Positions 54,801 through 64,000 of a stretch of DNA of 64,000 nucleotides are shown in pieces. Numbering within the stretch: the stretch's first letter is position 1; each line of letters opens with the position of its first letter. A program made the translations under genes and the position numbers. The notes below the pieces were generated by a model, which was not told the origin of the DNA, made no database searches, and saw only the letters and a program-made list of their open reading frames with translations. The stretch comes from Bactericera cockerelli (taxonomy: Eukaryota > Arthropoda > Insecta > Hemiptera > Triozidae): contig CM044958.1 in assembly GCA_024516035.1 (NCBI GenBank), positions 21,563,568-21,627,567 of the forward strand, written 5' to 3'.

Positions 54801-57460
54801 AATGGCAATGTAAAACAGATTTTCAACTTTGTCTATTTTTTAAATGTTGAGCTTTTTATACCAATATCAGACGGTCCCCTTTCACTGTACATCTACGAAT
54901 TAGTTGGGAAAAAATTATGAACGATGCTTTTTTGAGTTTGTTAGAGTCCATAGATGATGTTTCCAAAAAAAAAAAAAAATCTTCAAAACTGAAAAATCTT
55001 TTCTTTACAAAACGCAGTTCAAACACTAGACTACACAGTTTTTACTGAGAAAATCAAGAGGGAAGAGAACAAAAAAAAAAACAATTCCAAAAAGTACAGA
55101 AACAAAATCATAGAATGCAGCACTGGTATTTTCAAAATCAATTGATGTCCCTGAGCAAGGACAAATTCAGTGAAAGAGTTAACAGGCCTCTGTAATGAAA
55201 ATTCTTGGAATCACTAGATAAAGCACAACAGATTTCTTCCAAATATTTTTTCTATCCCCGCATTCTAATAGACAGTGAAAGATACTTCTTTTTACATGAA
55301 AAAAACCATTTCACAAAATTTCCCCTCCTATAGCCATTTCTCCCCATTATACCCATTTTCTCCCTCAATACCCAGACTACCCCAACAGACCCTATTGAAC
55401 TACATATTTATATAATACAAAAAATCCTTAACTATAGTTCAATATGTAAAAAAAATAATGTACATTTTTGCACTAAATGGGACAAAAAATTGTTAAGTGA
55501 CTGTATTATTGGATTTGCCAAGATATATTACAATACCTTATTCTTTAATTTAACAATTTCTTATTCTTTTATCATGGAAAATTAAAATTACCTATGAATT
55601 AATTACAGGTCAGCCATTTCAGCCAAGGCCTCTATAGACTCACCTGCGCCGCAGGCCTAGCTGCAATGTAACTAGTTTGTTATGAAGTTCATATCCAATT
55701 AATATGTAATGTAATATTTTACATAAAACTAAGATTCTTTTAATATTTTATATTACATATGGAGATTTGGAGATTATGAGAGTGAGAGTGCTTTCTTGAA
55801 AAAAGGTCTTGCCTTCATTCCAGAAATCACTCTCACTCTCATACTTGTAATATTGCAGTAGCTGCCACATTAAAATTGTGAAGACATGCTTGCTTCATCA
55901 CAAATATTGTACCTATATGATAGTATTATAATTAAACAACAATAAACAAAATTTCTCACTTGGATCCAATGATTTCAGTTTTGTAGATCTGTGTGACAAT
56001 ATTCTCATCATATGGGAGATGAGAGCCTTCTGTGTGTGGTGCCCAGTACTTGCCAGCAATCTGAAAAATAAATTAGAGCAATATTTGAATTAATAAAGTT
56101 GAGCAGTCATTTGTGATCAAGGGTTAAACACGTATGAGACAGCCTGCCCACCAGTGGGTCACATGTTTTTTTTCAATTTCCCTTGTAACGTGACCCACCT
56201 GTGGGCACAAATAATGCTATGATTAATATATTTTGGTACTTGCCCACCCCAGAGGATAGTTTTTACCAGGTGGAATTTTGAAAATCAATTCAGGTCAAAA
56301 GATATGGCCTTTTTACTGTAACCTCTTTTTTGTGATTTTCCGCATATAGGTCTTGAGTATTTTTTACCTATAAAGGTACTAAATTTGGCTGTCAGCGTCA
56401 GAATCATCAACACTATCAGCACTAAAATTATCATCTAGATTCTTAAAAACCCCTTCAATCTGATCTTTTTTAATTATTTTATTATTGTCCGTCATATCTG
56501 TAACATAAAACAAACTAACATATAGCACAAACTCCTCTAAATTTTAAATTTTAGAGGAATATTATTGTGACCCACCCGTGGAACACGCCGTCCTGGAAAG
56601 CTATTTTAATCCATGGGACAGCGTGCCCACTAGTGGGTCACAAAATAAAATTGCAAACAATAAACGTTCTGAAGCACCAAATAAAAAAATATTGATATAT
56701 ATCGTGTTTTTACACTAAAAAGTAATCAGTGAAGCAAAAAAATTTTTTGTCATTTTTGGTACACATACCCTAATTTGAAGCTGTCCCAGTGTACAAACTA
56801 TGGAAAATAGGACTCGTCTCATACGTGTTAATAGAACTAATACAACTAGATTAAAGAGTTCTTATTTCTTGACTATTCAAGTATTCATTTCACTAGTATA
56901 ATTTACAGTCAAATTTATAATATTATAAAATGGAAGTATTGTGTTTGTTTTTTAAATCCTATTCAAATTTACATTTGTATTTCAATGATAAAATATTATT
57001 TTGAACTTGCTACCAAGGGGAAGAGTGCCTCTGACCAACCAATAGTAGAGAATCTGAAACACTCTCCACTCTCTATCATGAAATCTCTTTCAACCATCAC
57101 ACAATGAACTCTGATTGGTTATTCTGTTCAACTTAACCAATCAGAGTGTGTTGTATGACAGTTGATTGGAAATTATGAGAGTGTTGAAAGGGAGATTGGA
57201 AATTATAAGAGTCGAGAGTGTTTCTGGAATGGGCTACAGGTATTTATAAACTGGACTGGGCTACAGGTATTTATGAATATGAGATACTCTGTGACCAAAA
57301 TTTGGGTCAGGAGTGAATCTAGTGATGTCCCCTCTTAACAGCCTTGTTATTCCTGCTGGTCTCAAAAGAATCTTACCTCAGTGATTCTGTCTTTATTAAT
57401 TTGGTTCACTGTAGGTGCTGAACCTTGTTTTTTCTCAGCTTTCCCTTCGTTCTCCTTCAT
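48711..57460 (-). CDS. aqr: Intron-binding protein Aquarius, N-terminal part (exons 1-6)
   Basis: Join 57377-57460, 55960-56060, 54208-54364, 52343-52546, 50606-50774, 48711-48889 on the minus strand. All junctions are GT-AG and keep frame, giving about 298 residues. Diagnostic blocks in order: [118 protein letters not shown]. These match the armadillo-like N-terminal domain of Aquarius (AQR/EMB-4), a superfamily 1 helicase-like protein of the spliceosomal intron-binding complex in the nucleus. The family is about 1400-1480 residues, so the helicase core is missing. The gene may continue outside the window, be mis-scaffolded, or be truncated. Confidence 0.95.
48868..49100 (-). repeat. 77-bp tandem triplication of the AQR exon 6 acceptor
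   Basis: Acceptor AGs lie at 48890-48891 (used), 48967-48968 and 49044-49045, each 77 bases apart. Every unit has, on the minus strand, an AGTACTATTATTATT tract, GACGCATGC, TTTGTTCCCACCAG and then 22 exon bases (GGGATATCCCGCACCACACA + CT). The outer copies differ by single bases. Confidence 0.93.
49150..49241 (-). mobile_element. tRNA-like SINE fragment, family T4
   Basis: CCAACCAGGGATCGAACTCG + GGATATCTGC ... GTCACGCCACGGCGGCTGG, the complement of a tRNA head. A sister copy is at 51140-51238. Both are in AQR introns. Confidence 0.75.
49375..50690 (-). repeat. 96-bp tandem array of the AQR exon 5 splice donor, 13 intact donors
   Basis: On the minus strand each unit is about 80 bases of exon 5 (AAGCTGGAGTGGGAGCGGAA ... 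GAGTATCCCGCAGGAAG) plus 16 intron bases starting at the donor GTAAGTGTAAG. Unit lengths are 90 (near the exon), 96 and once 102, differing by a 6-base indel. The used donor is at 50604-50605; 12 further intact donors lie inside intron 5, then one partial unit. Reading past any donor meets TAG within 18 bases, so only the first gives a continuing frame. Confidence 0.97.
50606..50774 (-). CDS. aqr: AQR exon 5
   Basis: 169 bases; acceptor CTCCTCGCAG|GGCCG, donor GGAAG|GTAAGT, phase 0 in and phase 1 out. Encodes [19 protein letters not shown] to [11 protein letters not shown]. About half of the exon is what was amplified in the neighbouring intron. Confidence 0.95.
50850..51410. mobile_element. 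Cluster of 5S-derived and tRNA-like SINE fragments in AQR intron 4
   Basis: 50850-50935 plus: GATGAAGTTAAGCAAGGCCC + AGCGAGG. 51000-51125 minus: tail complement (ACCTCACCCAGCCTGGGTAG). 51140-51238 minus: tRNA-like family T4 (CCGGGAGTTGAACTCGGGAA). 51235-51410 plus: tail (CTCAGGCTGGGTGAGAATAA, GCCGTCGTGATATGACGATA). Confidence 0.75.
51440..51560 (-). mobile_element. tRNA-derived SINE, family T2
   Basis: Complement of the family: GACTCGAACCCCTGACCTCT + GGTTACGAGTCTACCGCC + TTATCGATCCAGCTACTG. Located in AQR intron 4. Confidence 0.8.
51660..52070. other. AQR intron 4, plain part
   Basis: No recognised element. A minus-strand frame at 51721-52005 has no motif and is intronic. Confidence 0.5.
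52075..52365 (-). repeat. 206-bp duplication of AQR exon 4 end + donor + SINE
   Basis: The donor complement CTCACCTGTTGCA occurs at 52338 (used) and 52132. Minus-strand unit: about 20 exon bases (GGACGTCGCTGCAACAG), donor GTGAGTGTTAG, then a family T3 tRNA-SINE (GTCCCGGTAGCTCAGTGGTA + AAGGC, B box GGTTCGAAACCC). The second SINE copy is internally deleted. Confidence 0.9.
52343..52546 (-). CDS. aqr: AQR exon 4
   Basis: 204 bases, phase 0 at both ends; acceptor TTCCCTCAG|ATATT, donor CAACAG|GTGAGT. Encodes [20 protein letters not shown] to [11 protein letters not shown]. Confidence 0.96.
52615..52815 (+). mobile_element. tRNA-derived SINE, family T3
   Basis: TTCCGGTAGTTCAGATGTAA + AGGC, B-box region GTGGGTTCGAAACCCA, body CACATAATAATATGTCTTGG and CCTAATCGGACAGTATAAAT + AAGGCGATA. 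In AQR intron 3, opposite strand. Confidence 0.87.
52975..53135 (-). mobile_element. 5S-rRNA-derived SINE, diverged
   Basis: Right end ATGCCATCAACGCTGGCC (5' end of the family), then the 5S complement CACCCACCCAAGTCCTAAGC and tail complement TTAACCCAGCCTGAGTGGGT. Confidence 0.8.
53203..54151. mobile_element. CCAAT-type foldback MITE split by a hAT MITE
   Basis: Left piece GTAGCCAATTCCGAATTTCG to 53241; right piece resumes at 54041 with CACTCTGATTGGTTATTGCA and ends GTGGAATGGGCTAC. The halves belong to the 21381 family. Confidence 0.75.
53242..54032. mobile_element. hAT MITE with GGAGCC-repeat ends (791 bp, 8-bp TSD)
   Basis: Termini CAGGGCTGCGGAG and CTCCGCAGCCCTG. Exact 8-bp duplication GGCACAAC at 53234-53241 and 54033-54040. 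Both subterminal zones are strings of GGAGCC / GGAGCT (53250-53395, 53890-54010); the middle is AT-rich with a T run. Inside AQR intron 3. No transposase. Confidence 0.93.
54208..54364 (-). CDS. aqr: AQR exon 3
   Basis: 157 bases; acceptor GTTTCAG|TTTTG, donor GGGAG|GTGAGA. Encodes [18 protein letters not shown] to [10 protein letters not shown], the best-conserved AQR stretch here. Confidence 0.97.
54424..54562. mobile_element. CCAAT-type foldback MITE
   Basis: Left end GTAGCCCATTTTAGAAACAC; centre CTCTGATTGGTTGTTGCGTT + CAAATTAACCAATCAGAG. The right terminus is lost. Confidence 0.8.
54563..55950. other. AQR intron 2, mostly plain
   Basis: AT-rich with A runs. A fragment of the CCAAT foldback family (GGAGATTATGAGAGTGAGAG) is at about 55760-55850. 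No exon or complete element. Confidence 0.5.
55960..56060 (-). CDS. aqr: AQR exon 2
   Basis: 101 bases; acceptor TTTTTCAG|ATTGC, donor TCCAA|GTGAGA. Encodes [20 protein letters not shown] to YKTEIIGS. Confidence 0.94.
56124..56831. mobile_element. piggyBac-like MITE (TTAA target) in AQR intron 1
   Basis: TTAA at 56124 and 56828. Termini CACGTATGAGACAGCCTGCC and GACTCGTCTCATACGTG. Internal inverted motifs GTGACCCACC / CCAGTGGGTCAC occur four times. About 708 bp, no transposase. Confidence 0.85.
57050..57237. mobile_element. CCAAT-type foldback MITE
   Basis: CTGAAACACTCTCCACTCTC at the left and GAGAGTGTTTCTGGAATGGG + CTAC at the right; centre ACTCTGATTGGTTATTCTGT and AACCAATCAGAGT. In AQR intron 1. 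Confidence 0.85.
57377..57460 (-). CDS. aqr: AQR exon 1 (start codon)
   Basis: 84 coding bases ending in phase 0 at donor TGAG|GTAAGA. Start ATG at 57458-57460 is followed by [20 protein letters not shown], the charged AQR N-terminus. No earlier in-frame ATG is needed. The 5' UTR and promoter were not resolved. Confidence 0.9.
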
Positions 57461-57684
57461 ATTGATTTCTACAGCACAAAACTCTTCCGAAAGTCACAGA
57501 AACCTCTGTTACAGTTGAATAATACTCTTAACTAAAGCTAAAATGGCATTATAAACATTTTAACAGCTAATTTCTAACTTTAAACAGTAGTAGTAGTATC
57601 TATGAATTATGATTGGGCACCAAGTTCTTCGAGTTCTTTTAACTGAAGATGGCTATTTAAGCTTTATCTTGTTATTATTTGCCC

Positions 57685-57855
57685 TTTCATTCGCAGGGAA
57701 CTTAGAAACCTGCTACCCACATTGACCTCACCCAGCCTGGGTTGGGCCGGAATGCCAGCATCACGAAGTCTTCACCTCGCTGGACGTTGCTTAACTTCAG
57801 TGATCCTACGAGAACCGGTGCATTCAACAGTTCAACACGCCATCGACGCTGGCTA
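57685..57855 (-). mobile_element. 5S-rRNA-derived SINE
   Basis: 5' end ...CGCCATCGACGCTGGC at the right, 5S complement GCTGGACGTTGCTTAACTTC, tail complement GACCTCACCCAGCCTGGGTT. Lies about 230 bases upstream of the AQR start codon. Confidence 0.87.
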
Positions 57856-58159
57856 ACTTTAAAGCTTTAAACAGAACCGGAACTTTAACTAACGTCTAAC
57901 AAAAAAAAACGACCAATGTTTGAAAATTTGAAATTTCGAACCAAAATTTATTTGTTTACAAGTATGGTTCAGAAAATGAACGCTAGAGGGCGCAACCTAT
58001 GACAAAACTTTTGCCGTATTTTTCTTTCTAACCAAAGTTAAAACGAAACGGGAATAAAATGAACCAAACTGGAAGCAAGTCATTTTTCTTTTGGAAGAGG
58101 AAAAATTTCCACTTCAAAAGTTAACCAAAGTGGAAGTAGAAAATTCTTGCTTCCAGTTT

Positions 58160-59059
58160 TTTACTTTCCTTATCCTATAATAAGGAAAGTATTGTATTCG
58201 TCGAAAATTTGACCTACCCAGTTTTTCACATTTCTGGACGAATCATAGCCTCAGGATACCAAAAAAGTTGTTTTCAGCCATTGGTCCGTGCGTCTGTCTG
58301 TCTGTCTGTCTATCTGTCTGTCTGTCTGTGAACAGGATATCTCAAGAACGGTAAGAGCTAGAGACTTGAAATTTGGTATGCAAATCAATTTTATACACCA
58401 GACGAACCACGAAACTTTTGGTTGAAATCAGCCGCAAAATGCGGCCGCAGGGCCGCAAATATTGGCCGCAAGCGCCGCTTCTATGAATTGGTTAAAGATA
58501 CAAAAAAAGTTACAGAACAACATTTTCTTAGATTAAAAAAATAATAGGGGTCTCTTATAATCATTTTTTTGATATCTTGAACTTTTTGGACCTCGGCCCC
58601 AATTTACCGGTATTTTGGGGGGACCCGCTCAGACTAACTTTTTTATTATTCATCCTAGATGGGGATTGTGACATATCAAATCCAATGATTTTGGGGTGCT
58701 GATTACGAATTTGGCTTTGATTTTTAGCTCACTGTTACTTTTGAGTCACCAGTGGCTTTTGGTCCTGTTCCCATCTTAATATATAAATGTCAAAGACACT
58801 CACTGACCACTGACTGATCATCGCTCTACAGCCCAAACCGTAAGTCCTAGGAAGCTGAAATTTGGTAGGTAGCTTTGTCTTATAGTCTTGATGTGCAATA
58901 AGACGGGATTTTTCGAAACTCCCACTACAACACCTGCCATTGACGAAAAAGGATTTTTTGCTTTCACGGCCATGCCTCTACCCGCAAAGCGGGCGACAGC
59001 CCGCTAGTTCCTAATATGATAAGGAAAGTCGTGTGATGTTTACACCAGATTTTTTATAG
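58160..59059 (+). repeat. Palindrome-capped repeat, copy B
   Basis: As 9660-10548, with a longer CTGT run (58285-58330). Confidence 0.85.
58774..59007 (+). mobile_element. Helitron, copy B
   Basis: As 10262-10495: TCTTAATATATAAATG ... CCCGCTAG. Present in both copies, so it predates the duplication. Confidence 0.88.
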
Positions 59060-59524
59060 GTTAAGTCCATTGTTTATCTTTAAAAGTAACCAAACGCATT
59101 TTTCTTTCACGAATGACCTTGGAAATGGAAATATTTGGAAAAACAGAGTGCTTCCAAAGCCGAACACGGTTGCTTTTATTTTTTTGGATGTCAGCCGAAC
59201 AGTTCCATTATTCGCGGAATTTTGCTCATGCTTATGTAATACTTATTTTGACACTCATTCTTAACTGTTGGGTAGCGATGCGGTATAAGCATGTCGCTTA
59301 TGACGTGCGTGTTGAGGGTATGATTTCAAATCATGCTCTCGTCAATTTTTCTTTTTAATTTTTTAAACTGATGTAACATTTTTTTTTTATTAATGATTTT
59401 TTCTTTTATTATTATTATAATTTTTAAACTAAAATAATAATTATTTTTATGAGACTTAATGGGCAATGGTAGGGTTAGGTAAAGTTAACATGGTGAACTG
59501 TCCTTTATGATCACCAACTTTGTT

Positions 59525-59653
59525 GGATAGGATGCCTTGGGCGACGGACTTAGCTTAGGTTAGCAACCAGAGTAACAGCGACTCACACTAACCCTGCGGT
59601 GATTTTTACTCTGGCTAACCTAAGCTAAGTCCGTCGCCCAAGTCCATCCTATT
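59525..59653. repeat. Long imperfect hairpin, copy B
   Basis: As 11013-11140. Confidence 0.85.
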
Positions 59654-59825
59654 CAGCCTAAGAAACCTTCTCTTATAATAAATAAATAAATAAAGGACGG
59701 TAACAAAAATCGGCCCCACTCTAAAAGAAGGTCTTATTACCCCGGTTTACCATACAAAATTTTATCTTTACCGAAGAAGCCATTCGAAAGTTATTCAGGG
59801 GTTTCCAGACTTTTGCCCCACCCTG

Positions 59826-61345
59826 TATATACAAAATTTCATCAATTTTGAAGAATCCGTTCGAGAGTTATCGCGGAACAGACACACAAAAACACAGACA
59901 GACAGACAAAAGAACTCAAAATCATCCAGTCTGCGAGTTAAAACACAACCTCACTTAGTGAGGTTGAGAGGTTACTTCGCTCCCTCACTGTAGGTAAAAT
60001 TCTAGGACCCCAATGAACTTGTATACAAATTTTCATCGATTTGACGAATCCATTCGCAGAAGAGACAGACAAGAATACATATACATACAGACAAACGAAA
60101 GCCAAATCGTCCAGTATGCAAGTTAAAAAAGAACCTCACTTAGTGAGTTCGCTTCACTCCCTCACTGTGTTCGGTTAAAAATTCTAGGACTCCAATATTT
60201 ATGTATACAAATTATCATCAATTTTGGATTCCTTTCGAGAGTTTTCGCGGAACAGACGCACAAAAAAAAATAGACAGACAAAAGAAAGCCAATTTCATCA
60301 ATTTTGAAGAATCCGTTTGAGAGTTTTCGCGGAACAGACACACACACAGAAACACAGACACACAAATAGACAAACAAACGAAAGCCAAGTCGTCCAGTAT
60401 GCAAGTTAAAACAGAACCTCACTTAGTGAGGGCACTTCGCTCCCTTCGCGAAATTTTGAAGAATACGTTCAAGAGTTAACGAGGAACAGACAGACAGACC
60501 CACAGAAACACGCACAGACAGATAAAAGAAAGCCAAATCGTCCAGTATGCAAGTTAAAAAAGAATCTCACTTAGTGAGGGCGCTACGCTCCCTTACTGTG
60601 TTCGGTTAAAAAATCTAGGATTCCAATGAACATGTATACAAAATTTCATCAATTTCGAAGAATCCATTCGAAAGTAATTGCAAATAAAGAGATAGACAGA
60701 CATACATACAGACAAACGAAAGCCAAATCGTCCAGTATGCAAGTTAAAGAGAACCTCACAGAAGGTCGCTTCGCTACCTCACTGTAGGTAAATTCTAGGA
60801 CCCCAATGAACTTTATACAAAATATCATCAATATTGAAGAATCCGTTCGAGAGTAATCGCGGAACAGACAGACGCACAGAAACATAGAAACACAGACAGA
60901 CAGACAAACGAAAGCCAAATCGTCTAGTATGCAAGTTAAGAAAGAACCTCACTACACGAGGGCGCTTCGCTCCCTTACTGTGTTCGGTTAAAAATTCTAG
61001 GACTCGAATGAATATGTTTACAAAAGTTCATTAATTTTGAAGAATCCGTTCGAAAGTGATCGCGGAACACACAGACAGACGCACAGAAACACAGACAGAC
61101 GGACAAACGAAAGGCAAATCGTCTAGTATACAAGTAAAAAGAGAACCTCACTAAGTGAGGTCGCTACGCTCCCTCACTGTGTTTGGTTAAAATTCTAGGA
61201 TTCCAATGGACATGTACCTATACAAAATTTCATCAAGTTTGAAGAATCCATTAGAGAGTTATCGCGTAACAGACATACACACACACAGAACACATAGATA
61301 CAGAAACAGACAAACGAAAGCCAAATCGAACACTTTGCAAGTTAA
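59826..61345 (+). repeat. ~190-bp tandem array, copy B
   Basis: As 11314-12835, same number and order of units. Confidence 0.88.
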
Positions 61346-61599
61346 ATCCGAATCTTATGTGTTCGGTTGGTTAAAGAATATTACATTTATTAGGGCATAT
61401 ACTGTAACTGTCCAATATCTCCCCCTCATATTCCTATAATACTTATGCTGCTATATTAAGTGGCAATATATTATAGTAGCGATTAGGGCAGATGTATCAT
61501 GCAAAGAAAAAAATATACATGTTATACAAGACAACATAAAGTAAAAATTAACATGCAAAAAATAAGAAACTTAACACTAGCAGTTACCCTGACAGGTCA

Positions 61600-64000
61600 G
61601 TATTATCGATGTGGACGAAATAGTCCAGGTGGACGAGGTGGTCTGGGTGGACGAGGTGGTCTGGGTGGACGAGGTGGTCTGGGTGCCAGTTGGATGTGTG
61701 GATTGAAATTAGTTCTGAAACAAACAAACAAAAGCCAAGAATACAACAGTACAATGTCATGGAAAAAGAAAATCTACATAAAATAAAAGTATAAAAAAAA
61801 AGGTACTACCTATTTTAAAGAGAAAACCGAAGCACGCAACAAAGTGAAATCAAAAAAAAGCAGCAAGCGATAATACGCGATGTAACTAGTATAATCTTGT
61901 ACTATCGCTTGACTCGCTTGTAAGATGGGTGTTGGGTTGTAGCCTAACACTACAAACCAAAACCTTCTGCGTTTAAAAAAAAATATACTATCAATAGTAT
62001 GCAAAAAAAAAGACAAATATAACCTTGAACACGCACAAAGTATAAAAACATAATCCTTAAACTTAACAGAGGTCCTTGTGATCAGGGTTGTTTTGATGGT
62101 CGATGTGTTCTGGTTGGGCTGGCTTGATTGGGTGGGCTGGGTATTCGGGTGGGCTGGGTAGGTCGAACGCGCTGGATGCCAGTTGGCTGGGTAGATTGAA
62201 ATTATTTCTGAAACAAGCAAACAAAAACTAAGAATGCAACAGTAAAAAATCAAAAAAAAAGAAATCTACAAAAAAACAATAAATAAATGGGTACAATTTT
62301 GAATAGAAAACACAGAAGCACGCAAAAATAGCAATCAAAAATTTATCAAACGATAAAAAGCGATAATACGGGATGTAACTAGTATAATCTCGTACTATCG
62401 CTTGTAAGATGGGTGTTGGGTTGTAGCCTAACACTACAAACCAACACCTTCTTCGTTAAAAAAATCTTTTAATAGCATGCAAAAAAAACAAGACAAATAA
62501 AACATTGAACACGAACAAAGTATTAAAACATAATCCTTATACTTAACAGAGGACTTGGTGGTCTGGATGGACGAGGAGGTCTGGGTGCCAGTTGGATCTG
62601 TGGATTGAAATTAGTTTCTGGGTGGACGAGGTGGTCTGGGTGGACGAGGTGGTCTGGGTGCCAGTTGGATGTGTGGATTGAAATTAGTTCTGAAACAAAC
62701 AAAAAGCCACGAATACAACAGTACAATGTCATGGAAAAAGAAAATCTACATAAAATAAAAGAATTGAAAATAGGTACTATTTTGAAGAGAAAACCGAAGC
62801 ATGCAACAAAGTGAAATCAAAAAGCGCAGCAAGCAATAATACGCAATGTAACTAGTATAATCTCGTACTATCGCTTGTAAGATGGGTGTTGGGTTGTAGC
62901 CTAACACTACAAAGCAAAACCTTCTGCGTTAAAAAAAATATACTTTTAATAGCATGGAAAAAAAAAGACAAATAAAACCTTGAACACGCAAAAAGTATAA
63001 AAACATAATCCTTATACTTAACAGAGGACTTGGTGGTCTGGGTGGACGAGGTGGTCTGGGTGGACGAGGTGGTCTGGATGTGTGGATTGAAATTAGTTCT
63101 GAAACAATAAAAAAAACAAAAAACCAACAATCAAATGCAACAGTACGAAAATATGGAAAAAGAAAATCTACATAAAATAAAGGTATAGTAATAAGGAAAG
63201 TAAAAAAAAGGGACTATTTTGAAGAGAAAACACAGAAGCATCCAGCAAAGAGAAATAAAAAAAATGCGACAAGCGATTATACGGGATGTAATTAGTATTA
63301 TCTCGTACTATCGCTTGAAAAATGAGTGTTCGTTTGTAGCCTAACACTAAAAACCTCTGTGTTAAACACTCTCTGTGTTTAAAAAAATACTTTTATGAGC
63401 ATGCAAAAAAAAAGGCAGATAATATGAAAACATAATACTTAAACTTAACAGAGGACTTGGTGGTCAGGGTTGTCTTGATGGTCGAGGTGTTCTGGTTGGG
63501 CTGGCTTGATTCGGGTGGGCTGGGTGTTCGGATGAGCTTCGTCATCGGGTGGGCTGGGTAGATCGAACGGGCTGGATGCCAGTTGGCTGGGTAGATTGAA
63601 ATTATTCCTGAAACAAGCAAACAAAAACTAAGAAAGCAACAGTACAAAATCATAAAGAAAAGAAATCTACAAAAAACAATAAATATAAAAAATACGTACA
63701 ATTTTGAATAGAAAACACAGAAGCATGAAAAAAAAAGATGGTAACAAAAAATTTATCAAACAATAAAAAGCGATATTACGCGATGTAACTAGTATGATCT
63801 CGTACTATCGCTTGTAAGATGGGTGTTCGGTTGTAGCCTAACACTACCATCCAACACCTTCTTAGTTAAAAAAATACTTTTAATAGCATGCAAAAAAAAA
63901 ACGACAAACAAAACATTGAACACGCACAAAGTATTAAAACATAATACTTATACTTAACAGAGGACTTGGTGGTCTGGGTAGACGAGGTGGTCTGGGTGGA
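61600..64000. repeat. ~470-bp satellite, copy B (monomers 1-5 and part of 6)
   Basis: Order 1-2-1-1-2-1, as in copy A. Monomer 1 has three GGTGGTCTGGGTGGACGA-type subrepeats where copy A has two, and monomer 2 has an extra GGGCTGGGTATTCGGGT block. Truncated by the window end. Confidence 0.92.

Larger units (their letters stand above)
57809..64000. repeat. Segmental duplication, copy B
   Basis: Matches 1-216 then 9518 onward, with the 217-9517 transposons absent (junction at 58017-58026). Continues to the window end inside the satellite. Confidence 0.95.

Overview
This is eukaryotic nuclear DNA, almost certainly from an insect. It is AT-rich, its genes are split by GT-AG introns, and it is packed with SINEs, MITEs, a Helitron, minisatellites and a satellite array. 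The transposon mix looks hemipteran to me, but that is only an impression. Two 100-N scaffold gaps (26368-26467 and 41875-41974) divide the window into three contigs.

Only two protein-coding loci are convincing. (1) On the minus strand at 48711-57460 lie six exons of the N-terminal ~300 codons of the spliceosomal intron-binding helicase Aquarius (AQR). No exon for the remaining ~1100 residues is visible. (2) A methuselah-like GPCR appears in two pieces. Its signal peptide and ectodomain are on the minus strand at 28323-29418 (middle contig). Its last three membrane segments and C-terminus are on the plus strand at 44687-45990 (right contig). The simplest reading is one plus-strand gene whose middle contig was scaffolded backwards. 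Decayed pieces of non-LTR retrotransposons (reverse transcriptase and endonuclease) are the only other recognisable coding sequence.

Layout: 1-216 is the left shoulder of a duplicated segment. 217-9517 is two nested DNA transposons inserted at one site. 9518-19100 is the rest of copy A (palindrome-capped repeat with a Helitron, long hairpin, ~190-bp tandem array, ~470-bp satellite). 19100-26367 holds SINEs, foldback MITEs and LINE fragments. 26468-41874 is the middle contig with the GPCR 5' exons, several MITEs, tandem arrays and a local ~1.4-kb duplication. 41975-48660 holds the GPCR 3' exons and SINEs. 48711-57460 is AQR. 57809-64000 is copy B of the duplicated segment, without the two transposons.

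The most unusual signal is at exon-intron boundaries. Four of the nine splice donors seen here, and one acceptor, are tandemly repeated together with the adjoining exon end: AQR exon 5 donor (13 intact copies), AQR exon 4 donor (2), AQR exon 6 acceptor (3), GPCR exon 1 donor (4) and GPCR exon 2 donor (2). Other notable items are a 5S-rRNA-derived SINE family with target-site duplications, a composite tRNA-5S SINE, a five-monomer higher-order satellite with a hairpin in each monomer, and several empty-site comparisons that date insertions.
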